Below are positions 1 through 7,884 of a DNA stretch of 29,399 nucleotides, piece by piece. The DNA is from a virus. A program made the translations under genes and the position numbers. Positions within the stretch are counted from its first letter, which is position 1. Each line of letters starts with the position of its first letter. The notes under the pieces were generated by a model. The model saw only the letters and a list, made by a program, of their open reading frames with translations. It searched no databases and had not been told where the DNA came from. The stretch spans positions 1 to 29,399 of the IMG/VR virus record IMGVR_UViG_3300008116_000512; one strand, written 5' to 3'.

Positions 1-465
1 ATCAGCAAATTTTTTCAGAGCGCTTTGAATGTTGTCTCCGCTGCTGATAATAGTATTTATGGCCTTCATGTTTTCTCTTTGGCCAGCCGTGAAACCAGCC
101 CCATAGCCTTTTTCGTACTGCAATTCCCCAACAAAATCGGTCTGTTCCATGCCTCTGTAGTAACCTGCATGCCATATGCTACTAATTTCAGATTCTTGGG
201 GTGTAACCTTATTGACTACACTTTGTATGCCCCTGATATATCCTTGATTTTCAGCAAATTGTGCATCCATTACTGGGTTGCCAAAAGCACTTGATCCGTT
301 CCTAGAAGAAATCATCTCGTTGATTTGGTCAGCATTAATTTCGTTTCTTTTCGTTTCCAGCTGAAGGAGGAACTCAGTCCTTTTCTGGCTATAGAACTGG
401 CCTATGTTGCCTGCAATCGAGGCCATTAATACAACACCGATGATTGTAGGAAGGTAAGCTCTCAT
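1..465 (-). CDS. Membrane-anchored protein of unknown function (partial, C-terminus beyond the window)
   Basis: An open frame on the minus strand starts at ATG 465 and is still open at base 1, so 155 codons are visible and the C-terminus is missing. The start is supported by an AAGGAG Shine-Dalgarno about seven bases upstream. Residues 4-18 are hydrophobic (PTIIGVVLMASIAGN) and look like an uncleaved signal or N-terminal membrane anchor. A charged, probably helical stretch (about 27-50) follows, then a region with recurring G-Y-x-x-G-type patches (GYIRG, AGYYRG, KGYGAGF). I do not recognise a family. It lies 72 bases downstream of the ADP-ribosyltransferase-like gene on the same strand and may be co-transcribed with it. 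A 25-294 plus-strand frame is its shadow. Confidence 0.7.
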   Translation of the reverse strand, partial: MRAYLPTIIGVVLMASIAGNIGQFYSQKRTEFLLQLETKRNEINADQINEMISSRNGSSAFGNPVMDAQFAENQGYIRGIQSVVNKVTPQESEISSIWHAGYYRGMEQTDFVGELQYEKGYGAGFTAGQRENMKAINTIISSGDNIQSALKKFAD

Positions 466-537
466 GACATGCTCCTTGAATGGGAATCTTTCCAATTCAA
501 ATGATACAGTTGAAGTAAACTAAATCAAGCAAAAATT

Positions 538-3006
538 TTATCTGTAGACAACGCCTTTTTTGCCAAAAATTAAGGGTATGGTTTTGGCAAGACCTTTGAG
601 TTTGGGATTTTGCAAAACAATAGCAACAAAATGTGTTGCCAGTTCGTCTAAATCAGATTGGCTCATTTTAGATTTTAACTGAAGAATAAGATTTTTAAAA
701 CTGGTATAGTTATTTGGATTACTGGTTATTATTTCGATACCTTTTTCTGGCATGGCCATAAGTATATTCTTAATATTAATATTTTGACCCCTAAGCAAAT
801 ACTCCATAATACTTGCATGTAAGGTATTTGTATATTCTATTTTACTAAGTTTTCCTATCAGCCAAGATTCAAATACAGAATTTATAGCATCAATGTCTTG
901 CTGTGTTTTATTTTTATCTTTGAAAGCTTGTGATCTAAGATTTGACACCCAAGTACTTATGCTACCGCCTTTTGTAATTTTATCTCCAAATAGCGCCTCT
1001 ACATCTTCTGTTGTCGGCATTAAAATTGGACTGTCACTAGCAGTCGAATTATTTATTTTGTTTAAATAATCTTTTAATTCTTCAGAAATCTTGTTGTTAC
1101 TTGCAATAATTTTTTGGGCTAAATATTGTTCGTTTTCAAATCTATCAACCTTATTCAAAAGGTATCTTACTTCATCGTCGGTAAGATTTGTAAAATATTC
1201 TTCAGGCAGCATTTTTATTATTTCTCTGCCCCCGCCTGAAAGATTATGGCATACATCAATAATTTTTTTAATCTGATCGTATGTCATAGTTTTTTTGGAT
1301 GTTTTTAATTTAGCAATTAGAGCATCCAAAATGAGGGCGTTGTCTTTAACACTTAAATCTGGGAAATTTTCTATTATATTTTGGAAAGCTTTATCGCCTA
1401 TTTCTTCTTTGTATTTAATAAGAAGCATGACTGTAGTTAGTCTTAATTGATATGCATATCCATTTTCCTTGTCAGCATTTGCTGGATCATTGAAATAATC
1501 TTTTATTTCTTGTGCAGGAATTAATTTTTCAATATTTTCGACAGTTAAATAAACATCAGAGCTTTCAATTAATTTCTTCAATATTTGTTGATAGGCTTTT
1601 CCCTGTGTGAAGACAAGAGGATTATTTAAATCTACTAAATATTTTATAAAATCCTCCACATCGTTCTTTGAGTAGAACGAAGTATTTGAAACCGCTCTAT
1701 ATACATCTTTATCTGTTATAGTTCCTTTATCGGCAACAATCTTAATAAATAATTTTGGATTAAAGTTTGCTATTTGTGTAATATCTACTGATTTACCAAA
1801 TTTTTCTGCTCTTTCAATAAAATCTGCAAGTACTTTAATCATTTCATCTTCAGAGTGCCCTCTGTTTTTCATGTGCAAATTAATTTCTCTGATGTTTGGC
1901 ATCTTGTCAAATGCCGATAGAATATAGTCTCGTATTGCCTCTGGTTTTGATGTCATTTTTCCAACTAACGCATAAGCTTGACTGGCGTTTCCATATGGGT
2001 CATCTTTTTGTGCATTAAGTATTTTGATAATTGCGGGATTATTGTCAAGATTAGCATTTGAATATTCATAGATTAATGATAGCAAAGCACTAGCGCCAAA
2101 AGTTTTAATCGTAGAATCTGGCATTTTTGTGAACAGTAAATTTACTGGAAGATTTTTTTCTTTTAAGAAACTTAAAGCATCTTTTAATTCTTCGTATTCA
2201 TTACTTGTACCGTTGACTAGTTTTTTTCTATCTTTTACATCTTTAATAAAAGCAACAAAATCTTTGCTTGTCATGGTTCGTAGGCCTTTTTTCGAACCAT
2301 GACCTTGAGGAACTTTATAAGCAATTTTTCTTGTTTTGACATCCAGAGTTTTTTCTGGGAAATTAACTTTGGCTAAGTTACGCAAATTATTCCATTCTAT
2401 TTGACTTGGGTTAACACCTATTGTTCTTACTTCTGCCCATGCTATAGGGGTCACATTTACAAATGGAGGATACATTAAAAGCACATATCCGTGTGGATCA
2501 TTATAAATAAGGCCTTTGCAATTAGTTGTCGAGTGATACAATTTATATTTGTGTACAAAATCTGCTACTGCATCTCCAACAACTTTCATTTCAACAGTAC
2601 CCGGAGTGAAACCTAATAAATCATCTATTTTCTTTAAATCATCATCGGATGCTGGAATGTTTATGCCCAGAGCTTTGACTTGTTTTGTGAGTGTAATTGT
2701 ATTGTCATTATAAATCTTTCTGGCCCAACTCGGAATAAACACAAGATAATTTTTTACATCATCTACCTTCATCTTGATAAGATATCTTCCATAACTAGAC
2801 ATACCTGATGATAATTGGTCTTCAAGATTCAAGGTAGAATAAAGACCGGGGCCATATGCTTCACCATGTCCAATTATATATCCAGAACTGAAAATGCCCT
2901 CAACAGATTTTTGAGGATTATCTCCTGATTTCCCAGTTCTATGATATATCGTTGCAGAATTGTTTGCGAATAACTCTTCAACTAACAGCCAGTTTCTGAA
3001 ATCCAT
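538..3006 (-). CDS. PARP-like ADP-ribosyltransferase domain protein with N-terminal packaging-tag-like sequence
   Basis: 822 residues. Residues 1-10 (MDFRNWLLVE) match the tag shared by several proteins here and end in L-V-E, a T4-gp21-type cleavage consensus. Residues about 19-95 resemble an ADP-ribosyltransferase core of the PARP/diphtheria-toxin class: Y-H-R-T with His22, G-I-F-x-S-G-Y at 37-43, then G-x-A-Y-G-P-G-L-Y-S-T with Tyr56, comparable to the H and Y of the PARP H-Y-E triad. The third catalytic residue is not obvious by eye. From about residue 230 to the end the protein is Lys/Ile/Leu-rich and helical, perhaps HEAT-like repeats; this part is unassigned. Inference: an injected enzyme that ADP-ribosylates a host target, as T4 Alt modifies RNA polymerase. 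There is no Shine-Dalgarno before ATG 3006; a TAAATA box lies 12-7 bases upstream. Confidence 0.72.
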   Translation of the reverse strand: MDFRNWLLVEELFANNSATIYHRTGKSGDNPQKSVEGIFSSGYIIGHGEAYGPGLYSTLNLEDQLSSGMSSYGRYLIKMKVDDVKNYLVFIPSWARKIYNDNTITLTKQVKALGINIPASDDDLKKIDDLLGFTPGTVEMKVVGDAVADFVHKYKLYHSTTNCKGLIYNDPHGYVLLMYPPFVNVTPIAWAEVRTIGVNPSQIEWNNLRNLAKVNFPEKTLDVKTRKIAYKVPQGHGSKKGLRTMTSKDFVAFIKDVKDRKKLVNGTSNEYEELKDALSFLKEKNLPVNLLFTKMPDSTIKTFGASALLSLIYEYSNANLDNNPAIIKILNAQKDDPYGNASQAYALVGKMTSKPEAIRDYILSAFDKMPNIREINLHMKNRGHSEDEMIKVLADFIERAEKFGKSVDITQIANFNPKLFIKIVADKGTITDKDVYRAVSNTSFYSKNDVEDFIKYLVDLNNPLVFTQGKAYQQILKKLIESSDVYLTVENIEKLIPAQEIKDYFNDPANADKENGYAYQLRLTTVMLLIKYKEEIGDKAFQNIIENFPDLSVKDNALILDALIAKLKTSKKTMTYDQIKKIIDVCHNLSGGGREIIKMLPEEYFTNLTDDEVRYLLNKVDRFENEQYLAQKIIASNNKISEELKDYLNKINNSTASDSPILMPTTEDVEALFGDKITKGGSISTWVSNLRSQAFKDKNKTQQDIDAINSVFESWLIGKLSKIEYTNTLHASIMEYLLRGQNINIKNILMAMPEKGIEIITSNPNNYTSFKNLILQLKSKMSQSDLDELATHFVAIVLQNPKLKGLAKTIPLIFGKKGVVYR

Positions 3007-3012
3007 AATAGA

Positions 3013-3020
3013 TATTTATC
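3013..3020 (-). promoter_or_regulatory. T4-late-like -10 box (GATAAATA) before the ADP-ribosyltransferase gene
   Basis: On the minus strand the sequence reads GATAAATA, seven of eight bases of the T4 late promoter box TATAAATA. TAAATA occupies -12 to -7 relative to the ATG at 3006, and no Shine-Dalgarno is present. If used, transcription would start at or next to the ATG. The box is short and the genome AT-rich, so it could be chance. Confidence 0.3.
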
Positions 3021-3088
3021 TTAGTAACGCAAAAATAATTTGATTCATCGATATGAATTTAGCATCTTTACCTATGAGAGGTGTTATT

Positions 3089-3286
3089 ATGCTTGACGCT
3101 ATGATTGTTTTTATGAGTTCAATCACGGTAGTGATGCTCATAGTAATTTTTATTGTATATTTTATTATAAAACGAGAAGATAAAAAAAGCCTGAAGAAAC
3201 AAGAGGAAAACAAACTCAAAAGATTCATGATTAAATATAACGATTATGCAAGAAAAAGAGATAAATCAGCAAACTGGTCTAATTAA
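3089..3286 (+). CDS. Small single-pass membrane protein
   Basis: 65 residues from ATG 3089, chosen over the in-frame ATG 3053 because GAGAGGTG lies at the right distance upstream. Residues about 4-28 form one strongly hydrophobic helix (core ITVVMLIVIFIVYFII). The rest is a Lys/Arg/Glu-rich, probably helical cytoplasmic tail. The 3' end overlaps the convergent ParB-like gene by 21 bases. Small membrane proteins of this form are common in phage accessory regions, but nothing indicates a specific role. It could be spurious, but the good ribosome binding site and clean hydrophobic/charged partition favour a real gene. Confidence 0.55.
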   Translation: MLDAMIVFMSSITVVMLIVIFIVYFIIKREDKKSLKKQEENKLKRFMIKYNDYARKRDKSANWSN

Positions 3287-3649
3287 AAACATCATCTCCG
3301 AAACATCTATAACCCATACAAGCGGGTCGTGCTTCTGTTTCATGAGTTCAGATATCCTTGTTTTTCCACAAATTACCTCGTATTTATTATCCGCAAGTTT
3401 TACTATAATAGGCATTTCGACTGTGCCACTTTGAATTTGTTCTTCAACCTGAACTTTTTTCACAACATTTTCTTCTGTCATTTCGAGGTTGTTGATATTG
3501 TTTCGAATTTTACTTAAATGAACTTGATATCCAGTACCCGCAAAATTTTTCCATTTTGTTTTTCCCATGTCTTGAAACTCAGGAAAAACTTCTGCTCTGT
3601 TCCATCTTTGATCAAAATTTGGTTTTTGATATTTTATTTGCTTATGCAT
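3266..3649 (-). CDS. ParB-like (ParB/sulfiredoxin superfamily) N-terminal domain protein
   Basis: 127 residues. The core around residues 77-105 has the ParB/sulfiredoxin-like pattern: hydrophobic-Pro (MPIIVKL, Pro80), an acidic turn, then YEVICGKTRISELM at 90-103, comparable to the Y-x-[VL]-[IV]-x-G-x-x-R box that binds nucleotide in this superfamily. The usual C-terminal helix-turn-helix of chromosomal ParB is absent, so this is a stand-alone domain. Stand-alone phage ParB-like proteins have been described as nucleases or CTPase relatives, but no activity can be assigned here. The N-terminal 60 residues are polar and unassigned. No convincing ribosome binding site precedes ATG 3649; an AT-rich stretch precedes it. 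It converges with the small membrane protein gene. Confidence 0.6.
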   Translation of the reverse strand: MHKQIKYQKPNFDQRWNRAEVFPEFQDMGKTKWKNFAGTGYQVHLSKIRNNINNLEMTEENVVKKVQVEEQIQSGTVEMPIIVKLADNKYEVICGKTRISELMKQKHDPLVWVIDVSEMMFLIRPVC

Positions 3650-3724
3650 AATAATTAATATATTACATTTTTACAAAAATCATTTTAAAAAGATATATAT
3701 TTGATAATTAAATTGCGAGGAATT

Positions 3725-4681
3725 ATGCTTAAGTTTTCATCTTGGTTGACAACCCTAAACGAAATTAAGTTCGAAGATTTAGAAGAAATCCATGGCTACG
3801 ATGCATCTCCAGAGCAAATGCTTGGATTGTATATCTTATATTATCAAGCGTATAGTGCAGAAGGATTGAAACCATGGAGCTACTACGATTGGTCAGGAAT
3901 TCGTGCTTCCAACTGGACATTTTTGGGAGTTTTGCCAAAAACCCAAGACCTATCAACTCTTAAAGCTGTTCTTGGTAAGCATCGTGGGGATCATCAAGAT
4001 GCAGCAAATGAAATCATAGCTGGTCCAGACAAAAATATGATGGGATATGCCGGTGGCATATCTTATCGTGATCCAGATGGCAAGTCATTCAAGATCACAA
4101 GTTCTTGGGGTACAAATCCTACTGCAAAGATGAGAGCAGCTGCCGACCTTATCAAGAAAGCAAATGAGTCTAAACCTCCAAAAGAAATATTTACGGCAGC
4201 AGATGATAGGCTCAAAGATTTAATTACTAATGCTGAAGCAAAAATGCCTAAGCTACACGCCAGAGGTCTTGTGTCAGTACCAAGCTTGGGACTTAGCACT
4301 CCACCAAAAAGTCTTATCCCCGTTCTTTACAGGGCTATTGTGCGTATGCCGGGAGCATCTGGCCATGGCACTTGGACAGGTTTTGATCCAGAGACTGGTG
4401 CGCTGAGAATGAATCTGCAAGGTGCTGGAGATGTTGAAAAATTTGTATTTGGCAACAAAGCTTTGTGGAAAAATCACTTGGGAAGAGAACTAGAACGAAG
4501 TGGCCATCTAGACAAAATAATGCAAGCCAAAAAAGTGATTGATGGCGGTGGCATGTTGGCATGGGGTGCCAAAAAAGCTGTTCTTCTGGCCCTCAACGCT
4601 GCTGTCGCCAAAATGACAGGCGACTCATCTATCAAAGTAGATGAGGAAGGCTTAATGTGGCTTTTGAAACAATTGGATTAA
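3725..4681 (+). CDS. Tagged tandem paralogue 1, predicted internal virion protein of unknown function
   Basis: 318 residues from ATG 3725, preferred over the TTG at 3701 because GCGAGG lies just upstream and because it places the conserved tag at the N-terminus (MLKFSSWL... ending L-N-E at 11-13). It aligns over its whole length with the next gene. Shared blocks include YYQAYSAEGL/YHQAYSAEGL, the NWTF-GV motif, GPDKNMM, GGISYRD, KITSS, IFTAAD-RLKDLI, VPSLGL-TPPKSL, a G-H-G-x-WTGF segment, and KKVIDGGGML-WGAKKA near the C-terminus. No membrane segment or known catalytic motif is visible. The tag suggests packaging into the capsid. I do not recognise a characterised family. Confidence 0.78.
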   Translation: MLKFSSWLTTLNEIKFEDLEEIHGYDASPEQMLGLYILYYQAYSAEGLKPWSYYDWSGIRASNWTFLGVLPKTQDLSTLKAVLGKHRGDHQDAANEIIAGPDKNMMGYAGGISYRDPDGKSFKITSSWGTNPTAKMRAAADLIKKANESKPPKEIFTAADDRLKDLITNAEAKMPKLHARGLVSVPSLGLSTPPKSLIPVLYRAIVRMPGASGHGTWTGFDPETGALRMNLQGAGDVEKFVFGNKALWKNHLGRELERSGHLDKIMQAKKVIDGGGMLAWGAKKAVLLALNAAVAKMTGDSSIKVDEEGLMWLLKQLD

Positions 4682-4683
4682 TC

Positions 4684-5637
4684 ATGTTGAACTTCCAAAA
4701 TTGGCTAGCTAAACTTCATGAAATTAAACTAGAAGATTTAGATACAAAATACGGCAGATCATTAGATGATGCCGAAACACTAGCTATGTACCTTGTTTAC
4801 CATCAGGCTTATAGCGCTGAAGGACTTAACCCTTGGAAATTCGATGATTGGTATTACAGTCGTGGCAGAAACTGGACATTTGTTGGAGTTATGCCAAGAC
4901 AAGCAGATATACAACAAATTAGACAGATTTTGGAAAAAAATGGAGGCGATAAACAAAGAGCAGCCAATGAAATACTGTCTGGACCAGATAAGAACATGAT
5001 GTCATATGTTGGTGGCATATCTTACAGAGATGCTGGCTCTGGAACAGGCGTGAAAATAACAAGTTCTTTTGGCATGAATTCTATTGCTAAAATGCGGGCT
5101 GCTGCCGAAGTAATCAGAATGGCAAACGAATCTGTTCCTCCTAAAAACATTTTCACAGCAGCAGACTCTCGACTTAAAGACTTGATTGTTTCTGCTGAAG
5201 AAAAAATGCCAAAATATTTTGCAAAGAAAATAGTTGCAGTCCCGTCTTTAGGGCTTGTAACCCCACCAAAAAGCTTGGTTGGACTATTTGCTGGCATGAT
5301 TGATCAAATTCCCGGATCAGCAGGCCATGGAAGATGGACTGGGTTCAATCCTCAAACTGGTGCCTTGAAGATGAATCTACAGGGAGTTGGGGAAGTTGAG
5401 AAATTTATTTTTGGCAACAAAGCAATGTGGAGCAGCGTTATTAAGAGAGCTTTAGAGAGAGAAGGGCATCTTGATAAAGTCATGGCAGCTAAAAAAGTAA
5501 TCGATGGCGGTGGAATGCTTGGATGGGGAGCCAAGAAGGCTCTGCTTTTAGCACTCAACACCGCTCTAGCCGTTTTCTTGAAGGGCAATTCAATCGATGA
5601 AGAGGGAATGATGTGGCTACTTGATAAGTTAAGCTAA
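4684..5637 (+). CDS. Tagged tandem paralogue 2, predicted internal virion protein of unknown function
   Basis: 317 residues from ATG 4684, two bases after the stop of paralogue 1. There is no strong Shine-Dalgarno, so translation is probably coupled to the upstream gene. The start is fixed by the tag MLNFQNWL followed by L-H-E at 11-13, matching paralogue 1 at identical spacing. By eye a clear majority of positions are identical or similar to paralogue 1, with highest conservation in the central GPDKNMM-GGISYRD and C-terminal KKVIDGGGML-WGAKKA blocks. This points to tandem duplication followed by divergence. Paralogue 1 carries a few extra residues near its C-terminus (KMTGDSSIKV). Function unknown; predicted to be co-packaged with its twin. 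Confidence 0.78.
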   Translation: MLNFQNWLAKLHEIKLEDLDTKYGRSLDDAETLAMYLVYHQAYSAEGLNPWKFDDWYYSRGRNWTFVGVMPRQADIQQIRQILEKNGGDKQRAANEILSGPDKNMMSYVGGISYRDAGSGTGVKITSSFGMNSIAKMRAAAEVIRMANESVPPKNIFTAADSRLKDLIVSAEEKMPKYFAKKIVAVPSLGLVTPPKSLVGLFAGMIDQIPGSAGHGRWTGFNPQTGALKMNLQGVGEVEKFIFGNKAMWSSVIKRALEREGHLDKVMAAKKVIDGGGMLGWGAKKALLLALNTALAVFLKGNSIDEEGMMWLLDKLS

Positions 5638-5734
5638 ATTTCTTCATAAAAACTACATCAAATATTAACAATAGCTTCATCAAATTATGAAGTCATATTT
5701 CACTAATTAAGTTGTACTTAAATTAGGAGAAAAT

Positions 5735-6811
5735 ATGAAGAGAAGAGGATTTACATTAATTGAGTTACTTGTAGTAATTGCAATTATTGCAGTTTTAGTT
5801 GGGCTTCTTGTTCCAGCTGTCCAGAAAGTAAGAGAAGCTGCAAATAGAATGAGTTGCAGCAATAATATGAAACAAATTGGTTTGGCCATGCATAATTTTG
5901 AAAGTGCTACTGGCAAATTACCAACCCCCGGACAAGTTGACAGCACAGGAAATAACGCAACACTATACACTATTCATTCATGGGCAACACAGATATTGCC
6001 GTATGTTGAGCAAGAAGCTACATATAAACTTTTCGACATGACAAGTCCTGTACCTTCTAACTATAACAGAGCTTTCTTGCACAATACATCTAGAGGTCTT
6101 GACTACGACGATCCTTCTTTTCCTAGCGGTTGGGTAGCTGCTCAAACTCAAGTAAAGACATTTGTTGGTCCTAGCACGGCCCTAGCTCCCTCTGGCAGAT
6201 CAGGAGGAGAAAATCTTGGCTGCATCGATTATATGGCAGTATCAATTACTGATATTGACGAAGGTACTGGAGCAAGGGCAGTTGGAAACGGTTCTGCACA
6301 GTACAGGGGCAAGTTTTTCGGCATGTTAAACGCTAATGGTTCAACAGTAGCATCAGTAATTGATGGCTCGTCAAATACAATTCTTGTCATAGAAGATGCA
6401 GGCAGAGCCCATCCATCAGTTGCAACTTTTGGGGCTGGCTCGGCAAGAAATTCTCCCGTAGCTTCCCCCGGCCATCCTGTAATTGGCAACGGAGGCATCA
6501 CACCTGCTCGTAGGGTATATGCATGGGCAGACCCAGACGCTTGTGCAAACGGTGTTTCGGGTCCAAGCAATTCAACCGGAAGCAAAGTTGCAAAAATCAA
6601 TAATAACCAAACCCCAACTGGTGGACCTTCATCATGCCTGTGGACAATCAATAACTGTGGTCCCAATGATGAACCATTTGCCTTTCATTCTGGAGTAGCC
6701 ATGACTTGTATGGGAGATGGATCAGTAAGGGCCATGAAAGACACAATTGACGCTCTTACATTAAAATCTATCTGTGGTGCATCTGACGGCAATATTGTTA
6801 ATATTGACTAA
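5735..6811 (+). CDS. DUF1559-family pseudopilin-like protein (prepilin N-terminus, H-x9-DG C-terminal motif)
   Basis: 358 residues. The N-terminus is a textbook type IV prepilin/type II secretion pseudopilin signal: short basic leader MKRRG, cleavage expected between Gly5 and Phe6, Glu at +5 (residue 10), then a hydrophobic helix to about 28. The next segment ([23 protein letters not shown]) and the KLPTPG stretch are typical of the large DUF1559 family of Planctomycetes. His318, nine residues, then Asp328-Gly329 form the H-x9-DG motif of the same family. The gene is intact and of usual length. AGGAGA precedes ATG 5735 and a strong terminator follows. In the host such proteins are thought to be exported and assembled by a type II/IV-like system. 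A phage copy suggests capture from the host; its role is unknown. Confidence 0.9.
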   Translation: MKRRGFTLIELLVVIAIIAVLVGLLVPAVQKVREAANRMSCSNNMKQIGLAMHNFESATGKLPTPGQVDSTGNNATLYTIHSWATQILPYVEQEATYKLFDMTSPVPSNYNRAFLHNTSRGLDYDDPSFPSGWVAAQTQVKTFVGPSTALAPSGRSGGENLGCIDYMAVSITDIDEGTGARAVGNGSAQYRGKFFGMLNANGSTVASVIDGSSNTILVIEDAGRAHPSVATFGAGSARNSPVASPGHPVIGNGGITPARRVYAWADPDACANGVSGPSNSTGSKVAKINNNQTPTGGPSSCLWTINNCGPNDEPFAFHSGVAMTCMGDGSVRAMKDTIDALTLKSICGASDGNIVNID

Positions 6812-6825
6812 CTTTGATTAATTCA

Positions 6826-6861
6826 AATAATACCCCAGCAATTAATTGCTGGGGTATTATT
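6826..6861. terminator. Perfect-stem bidirectional intrinsic terminator after the pseudopilin gene
   Basis: An uninterrupted 36-base palindrome (left arm 6826-6843, right arm 6844-6861) has the GC core ACCCCAGCAATT/AATTGCTGGGGT; in RNA the central four bases would form the loop. It is flanked by T-rich sequence on the plus side (TATTATTCTTT) and A-rich sequence on the left, so it should stop transcription in both directions. It shares the ACCCCAG/CTGGGGT core with the terminator at 11471-11500. Confidence 0.85.
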
Positions 6862-6964
6862 CTTTATCCATGTTAATAATCATCAGTCCGATGCATATTA
6901 TTACAGGAAAATTTAAAACAAGTAATACAGAAACAATATAATTGGATATCAAAGTTGTGTTCAT
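6857..6964 (-). CDS. Possible 35-residue membrane peptide
   Basis: A short minus-strand frame from ATG 6964 encodes 35 residues, almost all of it one hydrophobic segment (YIVSVLLVLNFPVIICIGLM) followed by IINMDKE. Its stop falls at the edge of the palindromic terminator, as the 11212-11490 gene ends within its terminator. No Shine-Dalgarno is visible upstream, so this may be a chance AT-rich frame. The rest of 6862-7070 holds only AT-rich sequence with TATAAATT (6970-6977) and TATAAAAT (6980-6987) boxes. Confidence 0.3.
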   Translation of the reverse strand: MNTTLISNYIVSVLLVLNFPVIICIGLMIINMDKE

Positions 6965-7000
6965 GTTAATATAAATTAATATAAAATGATTTTTAATAAG

Positions 7001-7029
7001 TTGTCATTTTTTATTTTGGTCGGTAATTT
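7001..7029 (+). promoter_or_regulatory. Possible sigma70-type promoter before the alpha/beta hydrolase gene
   Basis: TTGTCA at 7001-7006 (five of six bases of the -35 consensus) is 17 bases from TAATTT at 7024-7029, a weak -10. It sits about 40 bases before the start at 7071, which has its own strong AAGGAGG ribosome binding site, so a leader of about 35 bases would result. Confidence 0.3.
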
Positions 7030-7070
7030 TCTTCTACGGTCCATTTCAATTTCAATTAAGGAGGAAAAAT

Positions 7071-7553
7071 ATGAAGGTGCTTTTGCTACATGGTTGGTTT
7101 TCTACGGGTGAAACTAAGCACAGTTCTTTAGTTTCTATGGGGCATGAAGTAATCAAGCCAAGTCTTAACAATATCTTTTTTAGCTCTGCTGTGCAAGAAG
7201 CTCAAAAAGCATATAACGAATGTAATCCAGATGTTATTGTTGGTTCGTCTAGAGGAGGCGCAGTAGCACTAAATATGCAAGCTGGAAACACTCCCATGCT
7301 TTTAATAGCTCCAGCTTGGAAACGATTTGGCAAAAAACTAGATAAGATACAAAACAACATCTTTGTTATGCATTCAGAACATGACAATACTGTGTCATAC
7401 AAAGATTCAGTTGAACTAGTGAAAATCAATCCTAATATCTGTCTTTTCACAGTTGGGAAGGATCACCAGCTTAATTGCATGGAAGGATTTAATACGATGA
7501 AAAGCATATTGAATCATATTGCAAATGGAACAGCAAATGTCAAAGTATCTTAA
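7071..7553 (+). CDS. Small alpha/beta-hydrolase fold protein
   Basis: 160 residues with the order of motifs expected of an alpha/beta hydrolase. LLLHGW at 4-9 supplies the oxyanion-hole turn. VIVGSSRGGA (G58-x-S60-x-G62) is the nucleophile elbow with predicted Ser60. HSEHDNTV at 101-108 carries the predicted acid Asp105, and GKDHQLN at 129-135 carries the catalytic His132. No signal peptide is visible, so it should be cytoplasmic. At 160 residues it is a minimal version close to the RBBP9/YdeN-like serine hydrolases, with little room for a lid domain. The substrate cannot be told; an esterase role is the general expectation. The AAGGAGG ribosome binding site is among the best in the window. 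It converges with the next gene, overlapping it by four bases. Confidence 0.85.
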   Translation: MKVLLLHGWFSTGETKHSSLVSMGHEVIKPSLNNIFFSSAVQEAQKAYNECNPDVIVGSSRGGAVALNMQAGNTPMLLIAPAWKRFGKKLDKIQNNIFVMHSEHDNTVSYKDSVELVKINPNICLFTVGKDHQLNCMEGFNTMKSILNHIANGTANVKVS

Positions 7554-7840
7554 CTATTTTTTTCGAACAGATATGCTGTGCTTTGCTCTGGAACTGAAAT
7601 CCAAATAATTTCTTTTTGGTTTTCGTTCATAGTTTTTCCAGCTATAACTGTTCCAACATTTGGAAACTGGCTCTTCCATTGTTCAGGAATTAGGCTGAAA
7701 GCATCCTCTAATTCTATTGGATCAGAGTTTTCTTTTAGCTCAGGTATAGACTCTATATCATAAGTTCCGATGAACTCATAATTGGATGAGCCAGTTTCAA
7801 CTGTTTGTCTGAAACTCATCCACTCATTAAATCTTTGCAT
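7550..7840 (-). CDS. Unknown protein, possible weak packaging tag at its start
   Basis: 96 residues from ATG 7840. A longer form from TTG 7912 (120 residues) overlaps the upstream gene by 28 bases and has AAGG only at an unusually long distance. I chose the ATG because it is a standard codon and because the resulting N-terminus, MQRFNEWM, fits the M-x-x-F-x-x-W-[L/M] tag of other proteins here, although no [L/I]-x-E follows closely. The remainder is acidic and hydrophilic, with EFIGTYDIESIPEL, a Pro/Trp-containing middle (LIPEQWKSQFP) and a C-terminal strand-like IIWISVPE. No family recognised. It lies just downstream of a small tagged protein on the same strand. Confidence 0.55.
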   Translation of the reverse strand: MQRFNEWMSFRQTVETGSSNYEFIGTYDIESIPELKENSDPIELEDAFSLIPEQWKSQFPNVGTVIAGKTMNENQKEIIWISVPEQSTAYLFEKNS

Positions 7841-7884
7841 TTTTTTTCTTTCTATCTCTGACCAGAGATAATTTATTTCCCGCC

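Noticed and set aside
25-294. Plus-strand frame of 89 codons at the left edge
   Set aside because: It lies opposite the minus-strand gene 1-465, which has a Shine-Dalgarno and a membrane anchor; the plus frame has neither.
5675-5692. Hairpin CTTCAT/ATGAAG after the second paralogue as a terminator
   Set aside because: The stem is six AT-rich pairs with no T-run after it; too weak.
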